This document shows, piece by piece, positions 23,974-33,253 of a stretch of DNA of 55,359 bases. How positions within the stretch are numbered: the stretch's first letter is position 1; each line of letters opens with the position of its first letter. This stretch comes from Acidaminococcaceae bacterium. Lineage in GTDB: Bacteria > Bacillota > Negativicutes > Acidaminococcales > Acidaminococcaceae. A program made the position numbers and the translations under genes. The notes under the pieces were generated by a model, which saw only the letters and a program-made list of their open reading frames with translations, was not told the DNA's origin and ran no database searches. The DNA is taken from positions 1 to 55,359 of the forward strand of contig JAFZIG010000072.1 of NCBI GenBank assembly GCA_017554485.1, given 5' to 3'.

Positions 23974-26364
23974 TTAAATCGCCATAAGAGGATCCACGTC
24001 AAAATAAATATTCTTTACTGCCCGGTATCTGCTTCCGCACAGGCAATCCTTCACCTGTTCCATGGCCCGGGATTTTATCACGATATTGATACGGTACAAA
24101 TCCCTGACTTTCGCCACACCGGAAGGAAACGGACCCATGATCTCCGTATGCTCCCATTTTTCCGACTCACAGCGGTTTCGCAAAAACAGAGTGATGTCAT
24201 CCCCCAGTTCCCAGGCCTTCGTTTCTTCTTTATCCACTATTGTTATTTTTAAAATGTCACCATAAGGCGGATACAGCAGTTCTTTGCGTCGTGCCAGTTC
24301 CTGCTTTGCAAAGGTTTCATAATCCTGCTTTACGGCCAGTGTAATAATTTCATTTTCCGGGTCATAGGTCTGCAGCACCACCCGCCCCGGTTTATCACCC
24401 CGCCCGGCCCGGCCGGCCGCCTGGGTCAGCAGGGAAAAGCCCCGTTCGGAAGCACGGAAGTCCGGCAGGTTCAGGGTACTGTCCGCAGCCAGTATGCCAA
24501 CCAGCGTGACATCGGGAATGTCATGGCCTTTGGCCACCATCTGCGTTCCCAGCAACACATTGGCTTCTTTTTGGGTAAAACGGCGGATGATCTCCTCGTG
24601 GGCCAGCTTGGCCGACGTGCTGTCCTGATCCATACGCAGCACCTGAACCCCGGGCATCTGGCCGATCTCCTGTTCCGCCTTCTGGGTGCCGCTGCCGAAA
24701 AATTTAATACGGCGGCTGCCGCAATGGGGACAGGTTGCAGGAACCGGATAGGTATTGCCGCAATAATGGCAGCGCATCACCTGTTCGTCCGCATGGTACA
24801 CCAGGCTCACGGCGCAGTGGGGACAGGTCAGTGTCTCCCCGCAGTCCCTGCACATGACAAACGTGGAATAACCGCGCCGGTTCAGCAGGACGATAGCCTG
24901 CTGCCCCTGATGTACCGTAGCAATAATCTCCCGGCGCAGCTTGCGGGAAATCACAGAAAAGTTTTTCTGGGCCAGTTCCTCCCGCATGTCCGCCACATCC
25001 ACAGACGGTAAAACAGAATGACCCGGCCGCAAAGTCAGCTGCAGATGCCCGATGCATCCCGATATCGCCCGGTAATATGTCTCCAGGGAAGGCGTCGCAC
25101 TGCCCAGCACCAGCACCGCGCCGTTGTTTTTACAGCGGCAGCGCGCCACTTCCCGGGCATGATAGGCGGGACGTTCTTCCTGTTTATAACTGTTTTCCTG
25201 TTCTTCATCTATGATTACAAGGCCCAGGTCCTTAAACGGGGCAAAGGCCGCGCTGCGAACCCCGATCAGCACATTGGCCTCCCCGGTCCGCAGCTTGTAC
25301 CAGACGTCGCCCCGTTCATTCTGGGACAGCTTGCTGTGAGCCACCACCACTTCCTCATGGAACCAGGCCTGGAAACGCTGCACGATCTGTGCCGTCAGCG
25401 CGATCTCCGGTACCAGCACCAGCACCTGCCGGCCCTGCCGCAAGGCATGTTCAGCCGCCCGCAGGTATACCTCCGTCTTGCCGCTGCCGGTAATCCCCTG
25501 CAATAAAAACTCCTGATAGTTTTCTTTTGCGCATTCCCTTATATTGTGTGTTGCAGGGTCTGCCGCAGTTTCAGCTTCTGTGTGAACGCCTTCTATACAT
25601 GTAACCGCATCCGCGGTAAAGAAACAGTCTATAGAATCCTTGATCGCCGCCACCGCCTGTTCCTGTTCGGCGGTCAGCTGCAGCGTCTCCTTCCGCTCTG
25701 CCTGCCGGTCATAACTGTTGCGCAGCAGGCGCTTCGACCTGCGCTGCGCCCAGCCCTTTTCGGCCAGGGCCCGTAATACAGCGCTGCTGATACGCAGTTC
25801 TTCCGCTTCCTTCACGGTCAGCGGTTCCGCTGCATGCGACAGTATCTCCAGGGCCTGCATCTGTGCCTTGGCCCGCCTGTCGCCTTCCTGCAGCGCGGCT
25901 TTGCCGGCCTCCGTAATAGAATAAGCCAGTACCGTCCTGGCCTTCAGCCGTTCCTCTATATCGTAAGCAATAAGCTTTCCATTCTCATATACCGGTCTGC
26001 GCCGGATACTGGTCTTGCCGGGAATAAACAGCCGCATGGACTCCGCCAGCGAGCACATGTAGTACCTCGCCAGCCATTTGGCTGTCAACAGCATCTCTTC
26101 CGAGAACCAGGGGCGGGTTCCCAGTACCGCCGTGACCTCTTTAATCTTTTCAAAAACAAAATCCGGATTTTCTTTTTGCAGTAACGCCACAGCTTCCTCC
26201 CGGGAAAAGGCGCGCACCACAAAGCCCTCCACCTTCTGGGGACCGAAGGGCACGATGACACGCCAGCCTTCCCCTGCCTGCCGCATGGCTTCCGGAAGAC
26301 TGTATATAAACTGTCTGAACAGGTTTTTTACAGGCAGATTGATCGCTACCAGCACATACTTCAT
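23974..26364 (-). CDS. priA: Primosomal protein N' (replication restart helicase)
   Basis: PriA reloads the replisome at collapsed forks. The 796-residue protein has the N-terminal DNA-binding domain (YVLVAINLPVKNLF), Walker A GITGSGKTEVYL, Walker B VIIDEEQENSYKQEE, eight zinc-binding Cys (CRDCGETLTCPHC to CPHCGSRR), and helicase motifs such as GTQMVAKGHD and QAAGRAGRG. The Walker B box reads DEEQ, where DEEH is usual. The start at 26364 has GGAG 6 nt upstream. It is spaced about 150 bp from def. Confidence 0.95.
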   Translation of the reverse strand: MKYVLVAINLPVKNLFRQFIYSLPEAMRQAGEGWRVIVPFGPQKVEGFVVRAFSREEAVALLQKENPDFVFEKIKEVTAVLGTRPWFSEEMLLTAKWLARYYMCSLAESMRLFIPGKTSIRRRPVYENGKLIAYDIEERLKARTVLAYSITEAGKAALQEGDRRAKAQMQALEILSHAAEPLTVKEAEELRISSAVLRALAEKGWAQRRSKRLLRNSYDRQAERKETLQLTAEQEQAVAAIKDSIDCFFTADAVTCIEGVHTEAETAADPATHNIRECAKENYQEFLLQGITGSGKTEVYLRAAEHALRQGRQVLVLVPEIALTAQIVQRFQAWFHEEVVVAHSKLSQNERGDVWYKLRTGEANVLIGVRSAAFAPFKDLGLVIIDEEQENSYKQEERPAYHAREVARCRCKNNGAVLVLGSATPSLETYYRAISGCIGHLQLTLRPGHSVLPSVDVADMREELAQKNFSVISRKLRREIIATVHQGQQAIVLLNRRGYSTFVMCRDCGETLTCPHCAVSLVYHADEQVMRCHYCGNTYPVPATCPHCGSRRIKFFGSGTQKAEQEIGQMPGVQVLRMDQDSTSAKLAHEEIIRRFTQKEANVLLGTQMVAKGHDIPDVTLVGILAADSTLNLPDFRASERGFSLLTQAAGRAGRGDKPGRVVLQTYDPENEIITLAVKQDYETFAKQELARRKELLYPPYGDILKITIVDKEETKAWELGDDITLFLRNRCESEKWEHTEIMGPFPSGVAKVRDLYRINIVIKSRAMEQVKDCLCGSRYRAVKNIYFDVDPLMAI

Positions 26365-26380
26365 AGACAGCTCCACTCCT

Positions 26381-26420
26381 AAAAAAGAGGGCGGCTACAG
26401 TATACTATTATGCTGTAGCC
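26381..26420 (-). terminator. Terminator after the DUF937 gene
   Basis: GGCTACAG (26393-26400) and CTGTAGCC (26413-26420) form an 8-bp stem. Leftwards it is followed by a short GC-rich stretch and T6 (A6 at 26381-26386). It ends transcription from the pilT/DUF937 side just before priA. Confidence 0.75.
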
Positions 26421-26444
26421 ACCGAGCAAATTGCAAAGAACTGA

Positions 26445-27041
26445 TTATTTCAACATGGAGAGAAGACCCAGCAGGTCGCTGCCGTCAAAGGAAGCCTGGT
26501 TCTGGGGACGTCTCTGAACACCGGCGCCTCCCTGGTTTGCAGACATCATCTGCATAAAGCCCAGGATATCCGAAGCATCAATGCCGTCGCTCAGATCGAT
26601 AGCCGGTCTTTGCGGCTGCATACGGGGCTGGGGCGCCTGATTGGAGGCAGCGGACAAGCTGCTGAGCAGTACCGGGGCCAGGGCGCTCAGCGCCGAGCCC
26701 ACCTGGTCGTTGTTCAAACCGCTCTGCCGGGAAAGTCCGTTCATAACGGAAGAGGAATTGCCGCCCAGGATATGCTGTAAAATCTTAGCCCCGTCATCCA
26801 TATCCGCGGTTTCAAACTGTTCCGCCACAGAGCCGGTCTCCCTGTGCTGGGACAGCGCTTCATTCAGGGAAGCAGCGCCGTCTTTGGTAGAAGCATTTTC
26901 TGTCAGCGCCTTCAGCAAAATCGGCAGCGCGAGTGAAATCAGGGCAGCCATCTGGTCGTTACTGCCGCCGGTCCTCCGGGACATGGTATCCAGCGACGAG
27001 GAAGAAGTCATTGATTTTAATAACGTTTCCAATAAGCTCAT
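26445..27041 (-). CDS. DUF937-family protein
   Basis: This 198-residue protein is rich in Gln, Ser, Ala and Leu and begins MSLLETLLKSMTSSSSLDTM. It contains the DUF937 pattern of repeated small helices (QMAALISLALPILLKALTEN and VGSALSALAPVLLSSLSAAS), with HILGGNSSSVMNGLSRQSGL between. The C-terminal 60 residues are Pro/Gln-rich and likely disordered, ending in LLGLLSMLK. The function is unknown; E. coli YidB is a distant relative. There is no signal peptide. It lies about 160 bp after pilT and has its own terminator. Confidence 0.75.
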   Translation of the reverse strand: MSLLETLLKSMTSSSSLDTMSRRTGGSNDQMAALISLALPILLKALTENASTKDGAASLNEALSQHRETGSVAEQFETADMDDGAKILQHILGGNSSSVMNGLSRQSGLNNDQVGSALSALAPVLLSSLSAASNQAPQPRMQPQRPAIDLSDGIDASDILGFMQMMSANQGGAGVQRRPQNQASFDGSDLLGLLSMLK

Positions 27042-27198
27042 GGTAGCATCTCCTTTGCGTGAAAATAAAAAATATCTGTAATCCTTATAAACACAATATT
27101 ACCTGTTTAATTATACCTTTTATAGTAGGTAAAGTGCAAATGTAATTTACATTGTTCACAAAAAGTTTGGCGAATTACTGCAAAATTTCAGTGCAAGC

Positions 27199-28302
27199 TC
27201 AAACTCTTCCCTCTTTTTTCAATTTTTCCACAGCGGCTTCCATGGTTTGCATACCATATTGACTGCCTGTCTGGATATAGGATTCCATCTGCTGCGTCTT
27301 GCCTTCCCGGATGAGGTTACGCAGCGCAGGCGTTACAATCATAATCTCAAAAGCCGGCGTGCGTCCGCCCTGTCTGTCTGGCAGAAGCTGCTGGGAAACC
27401 ACCGCCTGCAGGCTTCCTGCCAGCTGGACACGGATCTGCATTTGCTGCTGTTCCGGGAACACGTCGACCATTCGGTTTACCGTCTCCGCTGCGTTGCGGG
27501 TATGCAGGGTGGCAAACACCAGATGACCTGTTTCCGCCGCCGTTACGGCTATGGCAATCGTCTCCAGGTCACGCAATTCTCCTACGCTGATTACGTCCGG
27601 ATCTTCCCGAAGCGCCGCCCTGAGCCCGGACACGAAATCTTTCGTATCGTTACCGATCTCCCGCTGATGGATCAGGCTTCTGACTGAAACAAATTTATAT
27701 TCCACAGGGTCTTCCAGGGTTAAAATATGGACCGCCCTGGTCTGGTTGATTTCATTTAGAATTGCAGCTAACGTAGTGCTTTTGCCGGAGCCTGTTACTC
27801 CGGTTATCAAAACTAATCCGCCTTTTAAACCCGCTAATCTGCGTATGCTCTCCGGCAGCCCCAAGCCGCTGCAGATTGGTATTTCCTTTGGAATGACACG
27901 GACAGCGGCATTGAAACCGTTAGAGCCATGATACAGGTTGATGCGGAAACGCTGCCCGGAAGAAACCTCATAGGCAAAATCGCATTCACCCTGATTCGTT
28001 AATGTAACTCTCTGCTTTTCCGGCAGAATCGGTTCAAACAAAGAATATACTGTATGTTCCTGGTCAGGAAACAAACTGTATGATTCGGCAACAGCAAATT
28101 GCCCGGAACCGGCTGCCCACAACGCATCAAGACATCCTTCCGAACAAGAGCGCTCCTCCCTAAACCTGTCAGGTACCAGCTCGTCTAACTGCTTCAAAGT
28201 TCCAGCTATGCGGGCTACAACCCGTTTCCCTTCGCTGATATGCAAATCGGAAGCGTTCAGTTCTGCTGCCTGCAATAGTAGGGCGTTAATAGAATGATCC
28301 AT
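27199..28302 (-). CDS. PilT-like twitching motility / retraction ATPase
   Basis: This hexameric ATPase of the type IV pilus family depolymerises pili or powers related machines in the cytoplasm. Seen in the 367-residue protein are an N-terminal domain ASDLHISEG, Walker A GVTGSGKSTTLAAIL, the Asp box LEDPVEYKF, Walker B VISVGELRDLETI and the His box GHLVFATLHTRNAAETVNR. The start at 28302 (MDHSINALL) has GGGGGTG upstream inside the end of the preceding ATPase gene, which it overlaps by 1 codon or less. An internal GGAGCGCTC-region segment of about 35 residues after KQLDELVPDRF appears as an insertion relative to typical PilT. Confidence 0.85.
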   Translation of the reverse strand: MDHSINALLLQAAELNASDLHISEGKRVVARIAGTLKQLDELVPDRFREERSCSEGCLDALWAAGSGQFAVAESYSLFPDQEHTVYSLFEPILPEKQRVTLTNQGECDFAYEVSSGQRFRINLYHGSNGFNAAVRVIPKEIPICSGLGLPESIRRLAGLKGGLVLITGVTGSGKSTTLAAILNEINQTRAVHILTLEDPVEYKFVSVRSLIHQREIGNDTKDFVSGLRAALREDPDVISVGELRDLETIAIAVTAAETGHLVFATLHTRNAAETVNRMVDVFPEQQQMQIRVQLAGSLQAVVSQQLLPDRQGGRTPAFEIMIVTPALRNLIREGKTQQMESYIQTGSQYGMQTMEAAVEKLKKEGRV

Positions 28303-28303
28303 C

Positions 28304-29524
28304 TCACACCCCCAGTACACGCAATAATTCCTGCATCGAGGTCAGGCCTTCCTTCACCTTATGCATCCCGTCCTCTTCCAGGGAAACCAACCCGGTAAAT
28401 TCTGCTTTTGCCGCACCCCACAGTTCCTTTTCCGATGCATGACAGATAATCTTTTCTTTTAAAACCGCACTGACCGGCAATACTTCATGAACCGCTATAC
28501 GGCCCTTATATCCGGACTGACGACAGCCTTCGCAGCCGGACTGGCGAAACAGTGTAAACCTGTCACGCGTCCCCCATTCCGCTTTGCCTGTAGATGCAAC
28601 ATCCCGAAGCACATTCCACTCCCATGCGCTCTCATCTACCACATATTCCTGCTTGCAGGCGGAACACAGTTTTCTGATCAGGCGCTGAGCCACGATGCCC
28701 CGCAACGCCGACGCCGCCAGAAACGGCTCGATCCCCATATCCAGCAGCCGTGTGATTGCCCCCGCCGCCGTATTAGTATGAAGTGTACTGAACACCAAGT
28801 GCCCTGTCAGAGCAGCCTGGATGGAAATCTCTGCCGTTTCCCGGTCACGGATCTCACCGATCATAATAATGTCAGGGTCCTGCCGTAAAATGGAACGCAG
28901 TCCCCCAGCAAAAGTCATCCCGATTTTTGCATTGACCGCTACCTGGTTTATGCCTTCCATTCTGTATTCAACCGGGTCTTCAATTGTAATGATGTTCCGC
29001 TCCGGCACGTTCAGTTCCTGCAGTGTCGCATATAACGTAGTCGTCTTGCCGCTGCCGGTAGGTCCTGTTAGCAGGATCAGTCCATAGGACGACCGGAACA
29101 TCAATCGGTAAAGGTCCAGATTGGTTTCGGTGAAACCCATATCCTCCAGTTGCAACAAATTGGTTTCCGAATCCAGCACACGAATCACTATTTTTTCACC
29201 CAAAACCGTAGGCATAGAGGAAACTCGCAGGTCGATCTTCTGCCCGCCATGAGTAACCTGTGCCCTGCCATCCTGAGGCTTTCGTTTTTCCGCAATATCC
29301 ATGCCCGCCATCAGCTTTACACAGGAAACCAGTGCCGTATGACGATCCATGGGTATCCTTTGCGCCTGCTGCAGCACGCCGTCGATGCGGTATCGAACCC
29401 GGTTGAATTCGTTTCCCGGTTCCAGATGGATATCGCTGCTCCCGGCCTCCAGCCCCTGAACGATGACAGCATCCAGCAGACGCAAAATCGGCGCATCTTC
29501 CATTTTTAACTGGTCTTGTAACAA
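28304..29524 (-). CDS. PilB/GspE-type assembly ATPase, short form
   Basis: This cytoplasmic ATPase should drive assembly of pilin-like fibres. Present are EAGSSDIHLEPG, Walker A GPTGSGKTTTLYATL, IEDPVEYRMEGI, Walker B DPDIIMIGEIRDRETAE and HLVFSTLHTNTA, plus the four-Cys zinc motif (CSACKQEY and CEGCRQSG). At 406 residues it lacks the N-terminal MshEN-type domain of full-length PilB/GspE, so it is closer in size to competence ATPases. The start is TTG at 29524 with AAGGAG 8 nt upstream. The frame stays open for about 17 codons further back without a start codon. It is followed immediately by the PilT-like gene. Confidence 0.88.
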   Translation of the reverse strand: MLQDQLKMEDAPILRLLDAVIVQGLEAGSSDIHLEPGNEFNRVRYRIDGVLQQAQRIPMDRHTALVSCVKLMAGMDIAEKRKPQDGRAQVTHGGQKIDLRVSSMPTVLGEKIVIRVLDSETNLLQLEDMGFTETNLDLYRLMFRSSYGLILLTGPTGSGKTTTLYATLQELNVPERNIITIEDPVEYRMEGINQVAVNAKIGMTFAGGLRSILRQDPDIIMIGEIRDRETAEISIQAALTGHLVFSTLHTNTAAGAITRLLDMGIEPFLAASALRGIVAQRLIRKLCSACKQEYVVDESAWEWNVLRDVASTGKAEWGTRDRFTLFRQSGCEGCRQSGYKGRIAVHEVLPVSAVLKEKIICHASEKELWGAAKAEFTGLVSLEEDGMHKVKEGLTSMQELLRVLGV

Positions 29525-29809
29525 ATAACCATCTCCTTTTTCCTGAATCTGCTTTAAAGCCCATACATTTTAGTACAAAGCTGCCAGTATGAAAAGGTTT
29601 TGCCGGCATGGTTTTTGAAACTTATGTGAATTTTGTTGCGCAAATTATGTATTTTTTTAGTTATCGTCATAAAAACCTTAAACCGGAAAACTGTTTATGA
29701 ACTTTTTTACAAAAGCTTTTCTTTCATCTCCGGCAGCGCTATAATGGCATTGTTGTTTTGAAAAAACGCAGTAGTACAGACATTGCGTGCGTACCAAAGG
29801 AGGAAATGC

Positions 29810-30490
29810 ATGCGCAACATTTTTCAGCTAAAAATAAAATATGCAGGCAAGATAACAGCCATGCTGGCTTTTTCTTTTTTTACAGTGGGATGTCATACCG
29901 GCAGCGAACCCGCCTCGGTTCACAAGACTGCGGTAAAAAAGGAAACAGCCGGCCGGGCTTCAGAAAGCCCTCTCCGTATCATTACCAAAGACAAAGCTGT
30001 GACAGAAGCCATCCTAAATAACAAACAAAAAAAACCGGTTTCCTTTTCTAATGATAAACGTACAAATAATGACGCAGCGGCACGGCGGGATCCTTTTGCC
30101 CTGCCCGCTGAACTACAGGAGACACAGAAATTTCCCATGTATAATCGCAAAGACTCCGGTAATGCAACACCTTTTACCAATCCCGCTGCAACAAACCAGA
30201 GAGCAACAACCTGCAATAATCAACAAACGCTGCAGCAATCTGTGCCCAAAGCGACAGAGGTCCAGTCCGTTGTTCCCCCGTATTCGCAAGAGCCCTGCGT
30301 TGCCGGTATTTTTGACAACGGCAAAGAAAAGTTTGCATTGGTACGCTGGCAGAAGGTGCAGGGTATTTTTCGCTGCGGTGAACAATTGGGAAACGGGTAT
30401 TACGTTAAAGAAATCACTGCCAATTCTGTGCTGCTCTGCCCGGATCAGGATGCTTTTGAATCTGATGCAGTGAAGCTGGTATTACGGTAA
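29810..30490 (+). CDS. PilP/GspC-like lipoprotein
   Basis: The 226-residue protein has a lipoprotein signal peptide with lipobox near FFTVGC. A Lys/Thr/Asn/Gln-rich linker contains RRDPFALPAEL, the DPF-type motif of PilP-like proteins. The C-terminal domain VAGIFDNGKEKFALVRWQKV...GYYVKEITANSVLL matches the small beta domain of PilP or GspC, which binds the secretin. I infer it links the inner parts of the machine to the secretin encoded next. AAAGGAGG lies about 6 nt before the ATG. A GTG at 29783 would add nine residues but spoils the signal peptide. Assignment is by domain pattern, not strong identity. Confidence 0.6.
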   Translation: MRNIFQLKIKYAGKITAMLAFSFFTVGCHTGSEPASVHKTAVKKETAGRASESPLRIITKDKAVTEAILNNKQKKPVSFSNDKRTNNDAAARRDPFALPAELQETQKFPMYNRKDSGNATPFTNPAATNQRATTCNNQQTLQQSVPKATEVQSVVPPYSQEPCVAGIFDNGKEKFALVRWQKVQGIFRCGEQLGNGYYVKEITANSVLLCPDQDAFESDAVKLVLR

Positions 30491-30587
30491 GGAACGCGAC
30501 ATAAATATGTCGGCAAACCGACCGTACGTGCCAACCCACTTAACCTTTTTCCTTACCAACTACTCACAACAAGGAGTGTTAAAATCA

Positions 30588-32000
30588 TTGAAACCTTTAC
30601 ATTTTTCGCAAAAAGCAGTCATCTGCTGCATCGCTTCTTTAATTGCAATTACATTTACAAAAATCTGCTGTGCAAAAGTTTCTGCGGAACCTCCCTCTAC
30701 AGAAACTTTTGCACAGCAAATAATGGAACGGCAGAATTCGCAATATCTCTCGCAAGATAATAGGCAACAAAACCATGATATCATTACCAATGCCCATACT
30801 GGAGTTCCTACCTTACTTTCCCTTTCGGTTAAAAACGCCACGCTACAGGAAACCGTGGCGGCCCTGGCCAGAATGTCCGGCCGGAATATCATCGCTGATC
30901 CGAAAGTTACGGAGCCCCTCACACTGCATTTGGAAAAGGTTACCCTCCCTGCCGCACTGGACATCTTGACTACAGCCCTGGGACTTACCTATGTTGAAAA
31001 AGACGGCATAATCCTTATAACAAAAGAAGAAACATTTAAAAAACAGGCTGCCGGCTTCTATACCTTTACCCTTAATTATGCCAAAGCAGCAGATGTACAG
31101 AAATCCCTGTCCGCCATCCTGAACAGCGGAAAACTGGCAGCAGATCCCGGTAGCAACAGCCTCCTGTTCAATGGCAGTCCGGCAGAAGCGCGCAAAATTA
31201 AAGAAGCCCTGCAGACACTGGACATAGCCACGCAACAGGTCACCCTGGAAGCAAAAATCCTTGCCCTCGAAAAATCGGAAGAAAAGAACCTGGGCCTGCA
31301 GTGGAGCTGGGATACCCTGCCCCAATATATTACCAGCCGGAAAAATAGTGATTCCAAGTCAGATTCAGCCGATAGTGGATCCAATTCGTCGCATCAAGGC
31401 CGTCTCCGCCTCTGGAACCGCTCCCAGGCCAGCTTCTGTTACACGGCGACACTGAACTCCCTAATCACCAGCGGCAAAGCAAAAGTGCTGGCCACCCCTT
31501 CCCTCATCACCATTCCGGGAAAAGAAGCCAGCATCTTCATCGGAAGCCATATTCCTGTTGTCACCGAAAAACACAATAACGGAGAGTCCACCTACTCCAC
31601 CGAATACGTGGATGCCGGCATCAAGCTGACCTACACCCCGGTGGTGAGCCGTGACGGTTACATTACGTCCTCTGTGCACACGGAGGTCAGCACTCCCACC
31701 CTCATCAGCGAACTGAAGAATTACCGTATAAACAGCCGCACCGCCGACACCAACGTGCGCATGCGCAACGGGGAAACCCTAGTCATCGGCGGTCTTATCA
31801 GCGAAGAAGAACAAAAACAGCTGCAGCAGATTCCGTTTTTATCCAAAATACCCCTGTTAGGTGCGCTGTTCAGGAATCACTATAGCAGCAAAAGCAAAAC
31901 GGAAGTCATTATGCTGCTGACGCCCCACCTGACAGAGGCAGGAAAATCCCCCGCCATTTACGGGGACAGTAATGACATGCTTAAACAGCATAACAACTGA
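30588..32000 (+). CDS. Secretin (PilQ/GspD family)
   Basis: Secretins form the outer-membrane ring of type IV pili and type II secretion. The 470-residue protein has a signal peptide (MKPLHFSQKAVICCIAS to CAKVSA), a STN-like domain (SLSVKNATLQETVAALARMSG), an N-domain (YTFTLNYAKAADVQKSLSAIL), and the secretin core ending VRMRNGETLVIGGLISEEEQ, PFLSKIPLLGALFR and EVIMLLTPHL. The TTG at 30588 with AAGGAG 11 nt upstream gives a clean signal peptide; an ATG at 30507 would add 27 polar residues. It follows the PilP-like gene and completes a small divergent pilus/secretion cluster. PilM, PilN, PilO and pilins are not in the window. Confidence 0.9.
   Translation: MKPLHFSQKAVICCIASLIAITFTKICCAKVSAEPPSTETFAQQIMERQNSQYLSQDNRQQNHDIITNAHTGVPTLLSLSVKNATLQETVAALARMSGRNIIADPKVTEPLTLHLEKVTLPAALDILTTALGLTYVEKDGIILITKEETFKKQAAGFYTFTLNYAKAADVQKSLSAILNSGKLAADPGSNSLLFNGSPAEARKIKEALQTLDIATQQVTLEAKILALEKSEEKNLGLQWSWDTLPQYITSRKNSDSKSDSADSGSNSSHQGRLRLWNRSQASFCYTATLNSLITSGKAKVLATPSLITIPGKEASIFIGSHIPVVTEKHNNGESTYSTEYVDAGIKLTYTPVVSRDGYITSSVHTEVSTPTLISELKNYRINSRTADTNVRMRNGETLVIGGLISEEEQKQLQQIPFLSKIPLLGALFRNHYSSKSKTEVIMLLTPHLTEAGKSPAIYGDSNDMLKQHNN
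30666..30718 (+). repeat. Perfect 19-bp inverted repeat inside the secretin gene
   Basis: TGCTGTGCAAAAGTTTCTG (30666-30684) is followed after 15 bases by its exact complement (30700-30718). It spans codons 27-44, covering the predicted signal-peptidase site (AKVSA/EPP). The transcript should form a very stable hairpin here. Such a perfect palindrome is not expected from protein coding alone. Confidence 0.95.
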
Positions 32001-32097
32001 CAGTAAGCAGACAAACAAGCAGTCAAAGCTCCCTCTCAAATAGAAAAAACACTGCCCGGCACATTTACCCCCTGTGGCCAAGCAGCGCTTTGATTAT

Positions 32098-33189
32098 TTA
32101 TTCCCTGTACTCAAACCCGCTGCTGTTCCGTAGAATCTTATTCAGCACCCGCTCCTTCTCCGCTCCTTCCAGCACCACCGGCTGGTAATTGTTGCAATAG
32201 CTCACGCCGGAAACAGAGGCGGGAATGATCTTGATATTATCATCCGGCTGCAGCTCATTGTTCACAAAAGTAAACGTCTGCTGGAAGATCATGGTATCCT
32301 TGTCATCCGGATCCGTGTTGCCCCCAAAGCAGAAGTTGCCCATGGAATACAGGATGTATTTGCCTTTATATTTTTCAATACCCTGCAGCACATGGGGATG
32401 GCTGCCCAGCACCAGGTCCACGCCATTGTCCACAAGGTAATGGGCCATAGCCACCTGGGCCCAGGTCTGCCCGTAGGTATGCTCCACGCCCCAGTGCATA
32501 CAGGCAATGATCAGGTCGCAGTGCTGCTCTTTCAGGTACGCCAGCGCCTTGTCGATCTCATGATAGTATTTGCATTCATAATCCAGCAGGGAGAACAGGC
32601 CGATCTTTACCCCGCATACTTCCTTCACCAGGTATTTGTCGTGCCCGAAATACGGGATCCCGACGCTGTCCAGCGCCGCCATGGTGTCCAGGTAACCTTT
32701 CTCTTCATAATCATAGGTGTGGTTGTTTCCCAGGCTCACCGCGTCCACGCAGCCCAGCACCAGCACATTCTTGTAAGCATCCGGCGCCGAAAAGTTAAAG
32801 GTCTTTTCCAGTTTTACGTTGTGGGAAGTAAAGGTGGTCTCCAGATTGGCAATGGTTAAATCATCCTCCCGGAACACATCCCGGACCTTTGCCAGATAAT
32901 ACCCGTAATCGCCTTTGTTGCTTTCCAGATACGCATCAAACCGGTTGCCCCAGTTGAACCGGTCGTCCCAGCCGATGGTGCAGTCCCCCACGGCGGAAAT
33001 CTTCACAGACTTACGCGCAATTTGGGGCGCGGCGGGTTCCGCAGTAGTAACTGCAACAGGATTCTCTTTTCCCGGATCATTTGGTTTATTTGCAACAGCT
33101 GCGCCATATGCGTCACCCATCACGCCGCACTGGGCAGATAAAAACAGGATGACGGAAAGAAATACCTTTAATGCTCTTGATACTATCAT
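32098..33189 (-). CDS. CapA-family metallophosphatase-like protein, exported
   Basis: This 363-residue protein belongs to the poly-gamma-glutamate capsule protein CapA group. Seen are SAVGDCTIGWDDRF, ANLETTFTS, SLGNNHTYDYEEKG, ACMHWGVEHTY and LVLGSHPHVLQGIE, the metal-site motifs of the calcineurin-like fold. An N-terminal signal sequence (VFLSVILFLSAQCGVMGDAYGA) exports it. CapB, CapC and PgsE are absent from the window, so a role in capsule synthesis is not established. Start ATG 33189 (MIVSRALKV) is chosen; a TTG at 33213 is possible. It is last in a run of four same-strand genes. Confidence 0.85.
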   Translation of the reverse strand: MIVSRALKVFLSVILFLSAQCGVMGDAYGAAVANKPNDPGKENPVAVTTAEPAAPQIARKSVKISAVGDCTIGWDDRFNWGNRFDAYLESNKGDYGYYLAKVRDVFREDDLTIANLETTFTSHNVKLEKTFNFSAPDAYKNVLVLGCVDAVSLGNNHTYDYEEKGYLDTMAALDSVGIPYFGHDKYLVKEVCGVKIGLFSLLDYECKYYHEIDKALAYLKEQHCDLIIACMHWGVEHTYGQTWAQVAMAHYLVDNGVDLVLGSHPHVLQGIEKYKGKYILYSMGNFCFGGNTDPDDKDTMIFQQTFTFVNNELQPDDNIKIIPASVSGVSYCNNYQPVVLEGAEKERVLNKILRNSSGFEYRE

Positions 33190-33253
33190 GATCACATTCC
33201 CTACGAAATACAATTATTCTTTTTACAACGTTGTCCTGCGAAAGAGTTTCGGT

